NCBI GenBank assembly: GCA_958436995.1
Contig: CAUBMI010000008.1
Location: 1-45,435, forward strand
Reading direction: 5' to 3'
Length of the DNA: 45,435 nucleotides
Source of the DNA: an uncultured Collinsella sp.
GTDB taxonomy: Bacteria > Actinomycetota > Coriobacteriia > Coriobacteriales > Coriobacteriaceae
In this document: positions 37,073-44,306 of the stretch, piece after piece
Layout: every line of letters begins with the position of its first letter
Position numbering within the stretch: the first letter of the stretch is position 1
Made by a program: the position numbers and the translations under genes
The notes under the pieces: model-generated
Seen by the model: only the letters and a program-made list of their open reading frames with translations
The model's database searches: none
Told to the model about the DNA's origin: nothing

Positions 37073-37149
37073 GGCCCGTTCGTCTAGCGGTTTAGGACGC
37101 CGCCCTCTCAAGGCGGAGATCACCAGTTCGAATCTGGTACGGGCTACCA
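37073..37149 (+). tRNA. tRNA-Glu(CTC), copy 1
   Basis: 77 bases with encoded CCA. Acceptor GGCCCGT pairs with ACGGGCT, leaving a G1-U72 wobble. The anticodon stem CCGCC/GGCGG encloses loop CTCTCAA, so the anticodon is CTC (codon GAG). The T arm is CCAGT-TCGAATC-TGG in outline, and the D arm holds GTCTAGCGGTTTAGGAC. Confidence 0.95.
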
Positions 37150-37171
37150 CTTTTTTTCTGCTGAGGCTTAT

Positions 37172-37248
37172 GGCCCGTTCGTCTAGCGGTTTAGGACGCC
37201 GCCCTCTCAAGGCGGAGATCACCAGTTCGAATCTGGTACGGGCTACCA
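37172..37248 (+). tRNA. tRNA-Glu(CTC), copy 2
   Basis: Identical base for base to copy 1 over all 77 positions, 22 bases downstream, and probably in the same transcript. GAG is the dominant glutamate codon in the genes of this window, which gives a reason for extra gene dosage. Confidence 0.95.
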
Positions 37249-37258
37249 CGTATCTGAT

Positions 37259-37290
37259 ACCCGGACTTCCTATGGAAGCCCGGGTTTTTA
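37259..37290 (+). terminator. Intrinsic terminator after the tRNA-Glu genes
   Basis: ACCCGG and CTTCC pair with GGAAG and CCGGGT across one A-C mismatch (37259-37285), then TTTTTATTTT. Confidence 0.88.
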
Positions 37291-37397
37291 TTTTCAAACA
37301 ACCGTCTGTCATTCCCGTTTGAACAAGAGCTTTGCGTTCTGCTTATGACCCTTACGGGTACAATAACCAAGATATTTTGACTGTTAGAAGGAGTCTC

Positions 37398-38705
37398 ATG
37401 ACGGAGTCCTCTCAGCATACGTCCAAGCCCCAGGTCGAGGTTGAGGCCTCGGGCGGCGATGACAATAAGAGCGCACGCCGCGGCGCCATTTTTATCGGCG
37501 TTGTGCTGGTGGGTTATATCGTCTATCTGGTGGTAACCGGGCAGATGGGGCAGTTCTGGGCTGCTATGTCGAGCGTCCAGGCGCCCTGGCTCGTTGTCGC
37601 GTGTCTTTGCATGTTTATGTATCTGTTCTTTGGCATTGTGGCCTATGCGATCGCCGTCTGGCTCGACCCCAATTCACCCGTCGGCATTCGCGACCTGATC
37701 TCGGTCGAGGCGAGTGGCATCTTCTTTGGCAACCTGACGCCCATGATGATGGGCTCTACGCCTGCCCAGATCTACCGCCTGACCAAAGCGGGCCAAAACG
37801 TGGGCGAAGCGGGTGCCACGCAGTTCACCCGATTTATTGTGTATCAGTTTGGCCTCGTTGCCTGGGGCGCTATCCTATTGCTTGCTCGCATGCCGTTTTT
37901 TGCCGAGCGCTATGGCGATATGACGCTGCTGTGCGTCTTTAGTTTTGGCGGTCACTGCTGCATCCTGCTCGGCATCTTCGCCGTCGCGCTCATGCCTAAG
38001 ACCGTCACGCGCGTCGCCCATTGCATCATCAATTGGCTCGAGCGCATGGGTGTCTCGGCCACTAAGATCGATGGATGGCGCTCGTTTGTCGATGGCGAGA
38101 TCTACTCCTTCTCCGAGAAGTTCAAGCTTTCGGCCGGACATTTTTCTTCCATGCTGCTCACCGTGTTTATCACCATGCTGCAGCTCGCGTTTTTCTATCT
38201 GGTGCCGTATTTTCTGATGCTCGCCTTTGGCCACCACGAGGTCGACTTTTTCTCGGTCATGGCCGCGAGCGCCTTTGTCCAGCTGCTGAGCTCTGCGGTT
38301 CCCTTGCCCGGTGGAACTGGTGGCGCTGAGGGCGGCTTTGCTTTGTTCTTGGGTCATTTCTTTGGGTCGGCTTCGACCGCCGGCTATCTGCTGTGGCGTC
38401 TCATTACGTTTATCGCGCCGACCATTTTGGCTGCGCCCCTGCTGGGCCTTAAGAGCGCCCACAACGAGAGTATCCATGCGCGCTGGGATCGCGTGATGCG
38501 CAAGCTCGGCCGCGAGCCTCAGACGCCCTCTGCGCCCACTAAGCCGCACCCCACGAATGCTGTTACCGTTGATCCCAGGAAGCACGCTCAGAAGGCTTCT
38601 GGGACCGCTAAGCCGGCTCATAAAGCCTATGTGCGCCAGACGGGCGACGGTATCCGCGTATCTCCGTCGGCGCTCAATAAGAAGAAGCACCCTAAGTCGC
38701 GGTAG
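37398..38705 (+). CDS. YbhN/lysylphosphatidylglycerol synthase transmembrane-domain family protein
   Basis: 435-residue integral membrane protein with about eight membrane segments between residues 30 and 370. The pattern EASGIFFGNLTPMMMGSTPAQIYRLTKAG and the later PLPGGTGGAEGGFALFLGHFF are the two conserved blocks of the UPF0104/YbhN family (flippase-like domain of MprF). The catalytic synthase domain of MprF is absent, and the C-terminus is a basic, Pro/Lys-rich tail. A role in lipid or lipid-linked sugar translocation is inferred from the family. GAAGGAG precedes the ATG; the single-gene unit follows the tRNA terminator. Confidence 0.85.
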   Translation: MTESSQHTSKPQVEVEASGGDDNKSARRGAIFIGVVLVGYIVYLVVTGQMGQFWAAMSSVQAPWLVVACLCMFMYLFFGIVAYAIAVWLDPNSPVGIRDLISVEASGIFFGNLTPMMMGSTPAQIYRLTKAGQNVGEAGATQFTRFIVYQFGLVAWGAILLLARMPFFAERYGDMTLLCVFSFGGHCCILLGIFAVALMPKTVTRVAHCIINWLERMGVSATKIDGWRSFVDGEIYSFSEKFKLSAGHFSSMLLTVFITMLQLAFFYLVPYFLMLAFGHHEVDFFSVMAASAFVQLLSSAVPLPGGTGGAEGGFALFLGHFFGSASTAGYLLWRLITFIAPTILAAPLLGLKSAHNESIHARWDRVMRKLGREPQTPSAPTKPHPTNAVTVDPRKHAQKASGTAKPAHKAYVRQTGDGIRVSPSALNKKKHPKSR

Positions 38706-38754
38706 GGCAGTCGTGCGTTCTTCATGATGCGGGGCATATTTGAGCTGTATGGGG

Positions 38755-38778
38755 GATAATCCTCTTACGTAGATTATC
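38755..38778 (+). promoter_or_regulatory. Candidate TetR operator overlapping its own promoter
   Basis: GATAATC (38755-38761) and GATTATC (38772-38778) are perfect seven-base inverted copies with a ten-base spacer. The left half contains GATAAT, a plausible -10 hexamer. It lies 44 bases before the tetR-type ATG, where an autorepressor would bind. Confidence 0.45.
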
Positions 38779-38821
38779 TCTCATCTGTTGATGAATGCTC
38801 GCATATCGAAGGGACACACCC

Positions 38822-39433
38822 ATGGCCACCAGTAAACCGCGTATTGATCGCCGTATCGTTCGCAGCCGCAATGCCATCCTTTCCGCTTTTGAGCGCTTGC
38901 TCATGGAAAAGCCGCTGGCAGACATTACGGTGAGTGCCATCGCGCGCGAGGCCAATGTCGACCGTAAAACCTTCTACGTGCACTTTGGTACGGTTGATGG
39001 CTTGCTCGATGCCATCGCCGCCGATGTGGTCGAGATGATCGTCGACTCGGTCGAAAAGACGCTTTCCACTATGGGCAGTGACCCCAACGAGCGCGCCCTT
39101 GGAGCGGCGGCTACCTTCTTTAAGACCATCAACGAGGCACTTTGCAATAACCTCGTGCTCAATCGCCAGCTGATTGAAAACATCCCGCTCGACGATTTTA
39201 TGACGCGTTTGCGCGTGCCGCTCGAGCATGAGATTGCCGAGCGCGATCTGCTGCCCCAAGGTCTCAAGGACGAGATGTTCGACTACTATCTGGCGTTTTT
39301 GCTGTCGGGTATTATCGGAATCTATCGCACATGGGCGCTGTCTGACGGCTTGGTTCCTATCGAGCGCGTCTCGGAGGTCGCCAACGACCTGACTCTCAAT
39401 GGCCTGTCGAGTCTGGAATCTCGCTTGGATTAG
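38822..39433 (+). CDS. TetR/AcrR family transcriptional regulator
   Basis: 203 residues. The N-terminal DNA-binding domain shows RNAILSAFERLLMEKPLADITVSAIAREANVDRKTFYVHFG, the standard TetR pattern with the helix-turn-helix at about 38-58. The C-terminal ligand domain is helical and not assignable to a ligand. AAGGGA precedes the ATG. It probably controls itself and perhaps the YbhN-like gene before it. The stop codon abuts an IS3 remnant, so any original downstream partner may have been displaced. Confidence 0.9.
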   Translation: MATSKPRIDRRIVRSRNAILSAFERLLMEKPLADITVSAIAREANVDRKTFYVHFGTVDGLLDAIAADVVEMIVDSVEKTLSTMGSDPNERALGAAATFFKTINEALCNNLVLNRQLIENIPLDDFMTRLRVPLEHEIAERDLLPQGLKDEMFDYYLAFLLSGIIGIYRTWALSDGLVPIERVSEVANDLTLNGLSSLESRLD

Positions 39434-39436
39434 GCG

Positions 39437-39688
39437 CAGGCTCGAGTTCGTGAGGCGCTTGTCGGGGTGCAGCCCGATCGATCAGGCGACGAGCATCCCG
39501 CCGAAGCAGTCGATGACCGGGCTCAGGTAGACCTTCTCGCCGCCCGGGAGCCTGAACTCGGTGATGTCGGTGAGCCACAGCAGGTTGGGCTCGTCGGCGT
39601 GGAAATTCCTGTTTACGAGGTTCTCCGGCGCCTTGTAGACCTCGCCGGCGTAGGAGCTGTAGCCTGAGGATCCTTAAAAGAAAGTCCA
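39437..39688 (-). pseudogene. Truncated IS3-family transposase (DDE/rve fragment) with internal stop
   Basis: Reading the minus strand from 39682 gives YSSYAGEVYKAPENL, then NFHADEPNLLWLTDITEF and VYLSPVIDCFGGML, the start of the integrase core of IS3 orfB proteins including the first catalytic Asp (LTDITEF). The frame then meets TGA where the family has Trp (TGG), and continues in the same frame as SIGLHPDKRLTNSSL before homology ends at the tetR stop. Both ends of the transposase are missing. GGATCCTTAAAAGAAAGTCCA at 39668-39688 could be a remnant of the element tip. It is dead and marks the left border of the minus-strand island. Confidence 0.85.
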
Positions 39689-39690
39689 GT

Positions 39691-41007
39691 TTATCCTTTC
39701 CACCCCAATTGGGAATCCTCCGATGCGCCTTCGCACGCTCGCATGACCTCGATACCGTGCGAGCGTGCGAACTCTACGAGCTCTGCGTTGCGGGCGTTTA
39801 TGGTGCCGAAGGCGGCGGGACACACGATAAGGCGCGCGCAGTGGACGAGGAGCTCTTTGGCGCGGGCTATGGTTCTATCCCCGATCGGCTCGAAGGCGCG
39901 CTCGGCCACGCATTCCGCCGCCAGGTCGCGCGCGAGCTCGCAGTCGATGTCCCCTTCGTGCAGAACGCCCGTATAGAACGCCTTGCCCTGCCGGATGAGC
40001 TGGCGAAACACAGCCGACCCCGTACCTGCGCCGGCGATGACGAACGTGTGCGCATCGCCGTGCGGGCGTCCAATTTCCACGCTGCCGAAGCGCTCGTTGA
40101 AGGTGCCATGTTGAAGGCCGTAGAGCTCGCCAATCGTCTCGCGCGTGAATATGTCCTCGGGTGCGCCGGCGCGGAAGACCCGGCCGTCCTTCACGCAAAT
40201 CACCTTGTCGGCGCTTTTCTGCGCGAGCTCGAGTTCGTGGATGGACATGATGACAGCCACATTCCGCGATTTCGCAAGGTGGCGAAGTATTCGCAGCAGG
40301 TCGATCTGGTAGCGGATATCGAGATATGACGTGGGCTCGTCGAGCACGAGCACACGCGGATCCTGCGCGATGGCGCGTGCGAGCATGACGCGCTGGCGTT
40401 GCCCGTCGCTTATCTGCATGAAGTCGCGCTCGGCGAGCTCTTCCACATGTGCGGTTTTCATGGCCTCGTCGACCCGACTATGGTCGTCGGGCGAGAGTGT
40501 GCCCATTCGCCCGGTGTAGGGGTGCCTTCCCGCCTCTACGACATCGCGGCAGGTGAGGAGCTCGGTCCGGGGGCGATCTGTCAGCATAACGGCAAGGTTC
40601 CTTGCAAACTCCGCCGTCTTCCATCGGGAAATCTCCCGCCCGTCGAGCTCGACCGCGCCGGCAAGCGGTGCCAGATGGCGTGTGATGGTTTTCAAGATGG
40701 TCGACTTGCCCGAGCCGTTCGGCCCGATGAGCGCCACGACGTCGCCCGCGCGAACCTCCAGATCGACGCCTTCGACTACGACCTTCTTGTCGTAGCCCGC
40801 CGACAGGTCGCTTATGTGGAAAAGCGGCGCTCCGTCAGCCTGCGTTTCGACCGTAGTTTCGAGGTTCGGCTCCGCTCGGAGGAGGCGTTCCGCGCGCAGT
40901 TCCGCACGAGCCGAAAGTGCCTTCTGGCGCTTTCGTGCGAGCTCAGGACTGTCTAAGCATGGAATGTCCCCTCCGAGCGTTTTGGGCCGCGGCACGAATT
41001 CCCCCAT
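39691..41007 (-). CDS. ABC transporter ATP-binding protein (FecE/BtuD type) with C-terminal extra domain
   Basis: 438 residues, much longer than the usual 250-270. The ABC domain spans about 60-300: Walker A GPNGSGKST at 95-103, signature ISDGQ at 199-203 (not LSGGQ), Walker B VLVLDEPT at 220-227, and H-loop MSIHE. Residues 1-58 are a charged helical extension. Residues 315-425 form a second domain (HTFVIAGAGTGSAVFRQL, GVLHEGDIDCELA, VAERAFEPI) that I have seen only on ATPases of anaerobic iron/cobalamin/haem-type importers. The start codon follows the permease stop with no gap, so subunit synthesis is coupled. Confidence 0.92.
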   Translation of the reverse strand: MGEFVPRPKTLGGDIPCLDSPELARKRQKALSARAELRAERLLRAEPNLETTVETQADGAPLFHISDLSAGYDKKVVVEGVDLEVRAGDVVALIGPNGSGKSTILKTITRHLAPLAGAVELDGREISRWKTAEFARNLAVMLTDRPRTELLTCRDVVEAGRHPYTGRMGTLSPDDHSRVDEAMKTAHVEELAERDFMQISDGQRQRVMLARAIAQDPRVLVLDEPTSYLDIRYQIDLLRILRHLAKSRNVAVIMSIHELELAQKSADKVICVKDGRVFRAGAPEDIFTRETIGELYGLQHGTFNERFGSVEIGRPHGDAHTFVIAGAGTGSAVFRQLIRQGKAFYTGVLHEGDIDCELARDLAAECVAERAFEPIGDRTIARAKELLVHCARLIVCPAAFGTINARNAELVEFARSHGIEVMRACEGASEDSQLGWKG

Positions 41008-42048
41008 CTACCTCACCCGCTTCTTCAACATGAGCGCGATAACCACCGGAGCGCCGAAGATGGCGGTGACGGCGCTGATGGAAAGCTCGACGGGAGAGAA
41101 CAGCGTGCGCGCGATCAAATCGCAGCCCGCGCAGAAGATGGCGCCTCCCAAGAAGCACGCAGGAATCACGCGGATGGGCTTCGACGACTTTAGCGCCGAC
41201 TTCACGAGATGCGGAACCGCGATGCCTACGAACGACACCGGACCAGCGAACGCGGTCACGCAGGCGGAGAGCATGCTCGCTAGAAGGACGAGCACCACGC
41301 GGAAGCGTTCGACGTTCACGCCGACGCTTTTCGCGTAGGCTTCTCCCAGCTGGAAGGCGGAAAGGGGCTTCGATATCGCGAATACGCATGCGCTCACGGT
41401 GATCACCACGACCGCGATGACCGCGATGTCGTCCCAGCTCGAACCCGAGAAGCTACCCAAAGACCAGTTGTGCAGGTTCACGATGGACTGGTCGTCGGCG
41501 AAGGCGATGAGGAAGTTCGTCGCCGCCGAGCAGATGTATCCCACCATGACGCCCGCCACGATGAGCATGGCCATGGAACTTATGCGCCGTGCGATGAGGA
41601 GCACGAAGCCGATGGTGATAAGCGAGCCCAGAAACGCTGCGGCCACCATGGCCGGCGAAGACATGGCCATGTTCGCGCCTAGAAGTACGATCATCGTAAG
41701 CGCGACGACGAACTTTGCGCCCGAGGAGACGCCCAAGATGAACGGGTCGGCGATGGGGTTGTTGAAAAACGTCTGCAGCAGGAACCCGGAAAGCGAAAGT
41801 GCCCCGCCGAGAAGCACGGCTGAAAGCACGCGCGGCAGGCGAATCTCCCAGATGACCTGGCTTTCCATGGAATTGGCCGCGCCGCCCGAAAGGATGCCGG
41901 GGATGTGGTCTGCGGGCACGAGCACGCTCCCGATGCACAGGTTGGCCCCGACGAGCACGATGAGGGCAACAGCGAGCAGCGCCGTCACGACGCGACACCG
42001 CGCGGCGCGCCCCGATTCGTCGTATGCCATGGAAAGCCGGCTTCTCAT
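41008..42048 (-). CDS. FecCD/BtuC-family ABC transporter permease
   Basis: 346 residues with about ten membrane segments. Family landmarks: IRLPRVLSAVLLGGALSLSG, NNPIADPFILGVSSGAK and GPVSFVGIAVPHLVK, the last being the loop that touches the ATPase. Such permeases carry ferric siderophores, haem or corrinoids. An in-frame ATG at 42030 is an alternative start. It starts four bases after the binding-protein stop and runs directly into the ATPase gene. Confidence 0.94.
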   Translation of the reverse strand: MRSRLSMAYDESGRAARCRVVTALLAVALIVLVGANLCIGSVLVPADHIPGILSGGAANSMESQVIWEIRLPRVLSAVLLGGALSLSGFLLQTFFNNPIADPFILGVSSGAKFVVALTMIVLLGANMAMSSPAMVAAAFLGSLITIGFVLLIARRISSMAMLIVAGVMVGYICSAATNFLIAFADDQSIVNLHNWSLGSFSGSSWDDIAVIAVVVITVSACVFAISKPLSAFQLGEAYAKSVGVNVERFRVVLVLLASMLSACVTAFAGPVSFVGIAVPHLVKSALKSSKPIRVIPACFLGGAIFCAGCDLIARTLFSPVELSISAVTAIFGAPVVIALMLKKRVR

Positions 42049-42052
42049 GGCG

Positions 42053-43624
42053 CTAACCGAGCTTCCTCAGATAATGGAAGTCGCTCGCGTCATCGCCGGT
42101 GAACGCCCCGTGCAGCTCGTCGATAATGTCGGCGGTAGAAGTCATCTGCTGGTACATGTCGGCGCTTGTGACCCAGACGTTGCCGTTCTTCACGGCTTTG
42201 AACTGCGACAATAGCGCGTTTTTGCCTACGAAGTCGTTCAAGGTGGCAACCGATTCGTCGATGGTGCCGTTGTAGACGATGATGTCGGCATCCTTCGCCG
42301 TCGCGTAGAAGCGCTCCATTTCGAGCGTTACTGACGAACCTGACGTCGACGCCGTCTGCGCGTCATCGAGCGCATAACTGCCGCCTGCAAGCTCGATCAT
42401 CTGCGCCACGTAGTCGCCCGCCCGCCGCGTGACGGCGGCCCCGTTCGAGTTAATGTAGAAATACGCCACGGTTTTACCTGACGACGCGAGCCCCGACGTT
42501 TGCTCGACGCGGGCCTTCTGCTCGTTGAACAGGTGCGCGGCCTCGTCTTCCTTGTCGAACAGGACGCCGAAAAGCTTAATCCACTCGACGCGCCCGAGTG
42601 CTTCGGGCTCGCTCGACGACTGTTCGGTGAGCACGACGAGCCCGAGCTTCTGCAGCTTTTCCTTCACATCGGGCGTGTGGTTGATCATGGTGTTCTCGAT
42701 GGCGAGCGTGCAGCCCGAGGCCGATATTCGCTCGTAGTCGGGCGCGCTGTACTTGCCGCCGTAGGCGATCGCCCCACTTTCGAGCGCGCTTTTGAAGCCT
42801 GCGACCGAGCAATCGTCGGCCTTCGTGCCCGACATGATGATATTGTCGTTCGCATCGAGCGCGTCGACCAGGCACATCGTCGCCGACGACACGAGGTACA
42901 CCTTGTCGGCGGGGCGCCTTATGACCGCGATGTCGGAGCTCAACCCATCAGGTACCTTCGCATCTTGCGGCACCACGAGGAAACGCTCCCCATTCGAAAC
43001 GCAGATAAGCCGCAGACCGCCTTCGAACTCGTCGACAGTGAAGTGCTCGGCGTATTCAAGCTGAAGCGCCCCCGTCGGCTCCCAGCCGCAGCCCAAATCG
43101 GCGTTGTGGAAGTCGGCCGCGGCGCTTGAAGCCGTTCCTGCAGGGGAGCCGCCGCTTGCATCGTCGCCCGATTTCTCCTTCATGGTGGATGAGTCGAAGT
43201 GGATCGTGTAGTCGATGGTGTGCGGCGTCGACATGGCGACGGTCTCGGCCGACACGGCGATGTCCTCGTCGAGCGTGACGGGTATCTCGAACGTGGAGTT
43301 GCCGCCGTCGTTTACGGGCGCGTAGTCCACGCCGTCGACGGTCATCTTGTCGTAGTTCGAACTCGACCAGGTGATGGTCGCGGTGTAGGTGTCGCCATCC
43401 TTCACAATTGTGGTGGGTGAGGCGATGCTTGCGCGCCCTGACCCACCGGAAAGCGAGACACTCACAGTGTATTCCTGAGAGCCCGCCGTGCCACCGGTCG
43501 CGTTCGGGCTCGCACTGCACCCCGCGAAGGGAAGCGCGAGCAGGGCGACGAGAACGCAGGTGATCGCGCGCGCCGCGATGCTGTGGCGCTTCCTGTTTTC
43601 CCCCTTGGGGAGAATCGACCGCAT
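42053..43624 (-). CDS. ABC transporter substrate-binding lipoprotein with N-terminal beta-rich domain
   Basis: 523 residues. The signal peptide ends in a lipobox LPFAGC, so C36 is the lipidated residue. Residues 51-150 form a separate domain (YTVSVSLSGGSGRASI, GDTYTATITWSSSNYDKMTV, NSTFEIPVTLDEDIAVSA), which resembles iron-transport-associated (NEAT-like) repeats in layout, by memory only. A short Ser/Gly/Ala linker leads to a BtuF/FhuD-type binding domain at about 180-523 (ADKVYLVSSA, EALGRVEWIKLFGVLFDKE, DIIVYNGT). It probably captures the ligand outside the membrane and delivers it to the permease. Gaps to both neighbours are four bases. Confidence 0.88.
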   Translation of the reverse strand: MRSILPKGENRKRHSIAARAITCVLVALLALPFAGCSASPNATGGTAGSQEYTVSVSLSGGSGRASIASPTTIVKDGDTYTATITWSSSNYDKMTVDGVDYAPVNDGGNSTFEIPVTLDEDIAVSAETVAMSTPHTIDYTIHFDSSTMKEKSGDDASGGSPAGTASSAAADFHNADLGCGWEPTGALQLEYAEHFTVDEFEGGLRLICVSNGERFLVVPQDAKVPDGLSSDIAVIRRPADKVYLVSSATMCLVDALDANDNIIMSGTKADDCSVAGFKSALESGAIAYGGKYSAPDYERISASGCTLAIENTMINHTPDVKEKLQKLGLVVLTEQSSSEPEALGRVEWIKLFGVLFDKEDEAAHLFNEQKARVEQTSGLASSGKTVAYFYINSNGAAVTRRAGDYVAQMIELAGGSYALDDAQTASTSGSSVTLEMERFYATAKDADIIVYNGTIDESVATLNDFVGKNALLSQFKAVKNGNVWVTSADMYQQMTSTADIIDELHGAFTGDDASDFHYLRKLG

Positions 43625-43628
43625 GGCG

Positions 43629-44162
43629 TTACTTCAGTGCGTCGGCGCGCAGATCGACGCCGGCGGATTCGAACACAAGCGTGCGGTCGTACCACTGCTC
43701 TTTTCTAATACTCCACGCGGCACAGGCGGTGTCCTCGTCGAGCGCATCAACGGGCACGTCGTAGGTGTACTTGCCTTCCGCGTTTTCCACATAGGGGATG
43801 AAGTCGGCCTCGCTCGCGGCGGCAGCCTCGTCGCCCGTGCCCATGAAGAGCTTGCCGTAGCCCGTGCCGGAAAGCGTCATCACGCAGTGCATGGAGCCGT
43901 TTTCCACGATGAGCTGGGCGTCCACAATCCTGAACATGTTCGAGCTGGAATCTACGGTGATCGGATAGGTGCCGTCGGCCACCTTGTCGGCGGTGATGGG
44001 GGCAGCGCTTGCGCCCTCGGTCGCATCGGCCGCCTGCTCGGTCTTTTCCTGGGAATCGGTATTGCTTGCCTTTGCGCTGTCGCTTGAATTTCCGGCGCAG
44101 CCGGCGAGCGAGAACGCGAGAAGCGCCGCCGACAGGGCGAAGACGAGGGTTTTCTTCAACAT
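43629..44162 (-). CDS. Small lipoprotein of the transport operon, possible ligand-binding protein
   Basis: 177 residues. The signal peptide MLKKTLVFALSAALLAFSLAGC places the lipid on C22. An acidic, Ser-rich linker reaches to about residue 60. The folded part has DGTYPITVDSSSNMFRIVDAQL, MTLSGTGYGKLFMGTG, GKYTYDVPVDALDED and KEQWYDRTLVF, a beta-rich pattern reminiscent of NEAT-type ligand-binding domains and of the N-terminal domain of the next gene product. The start at 44162 has AAAGGA upstream; a longer reading frame to 44261 would spoil the signal peptide. Function is inferred from context. Confidence 0.82.
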   Translation of the reverse strand: MLKKTLVFALSAALLAFSLAGCAGNSSDSAKASNTDSQEKTEQAADATEGASAAPITADKVADGTYPITVDSSSNMFRIVDAQLIVENGSMHCVMTLSGTGYGKLFMGTGDEAAAASEADFIPYVENAEGKYTYDVPVDALDEDTACAAWSIRKEQWYDRTLVFESAGVDLRADALK

Positions 44163-44224
44163 GGAGGGATTCCTTTCAATCGCTTCTACCGCCCGCGCCG
44201 TGCGGTGGGCGGGCGGGATGCGAA

Positions 44225-44271
44225 TGCAACGGGCATGCGCCGTCGGTCGGGGAAGGCGCATGCCCGTTGCA
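44225..44271. repeat. Perfect 17-bp hairpin between chelatase and lipoprotein genes
   Basis: TGCAACGGGCATGCGCC (44225-44241) is an exact inverted copy of 44255-44271, with a 13-base loop. It lies in the only sizeable gap (144 bp) of the otherwise tight five-gene operon. In the direction of transcription no T tract follows, so it is more likely an mRNA stability or processing element than a terminator. Confidence 0.8.
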
Positions 44272-44306
44272 CGGGGACGCGACCGGCGCTCCCGTGCGCG
44301 GCGAGT

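Noticed and set aside
37067..37322. Short open frames in both directions over the two tRNA genes, with a repeated RSSSGLGRRPLKAEI-type peptide
   Set aside because: These are translations of tRNA-Glu, a known source of false proteins.
39467..39667. Plus-strand frame between tetR and the ATPase gene
   Set aside because: The minus strand here encodes clear IS3 transposase sequence, so the plus frame is an artefact.
44163..44261. N-terminal extension of the small lipoprotein to an ATG at 44261
   Set aside because: The extension would pass through the hairpin region and put about 33 residues before the signal peptide; the ATG at 44162 has a ribosome binding site.
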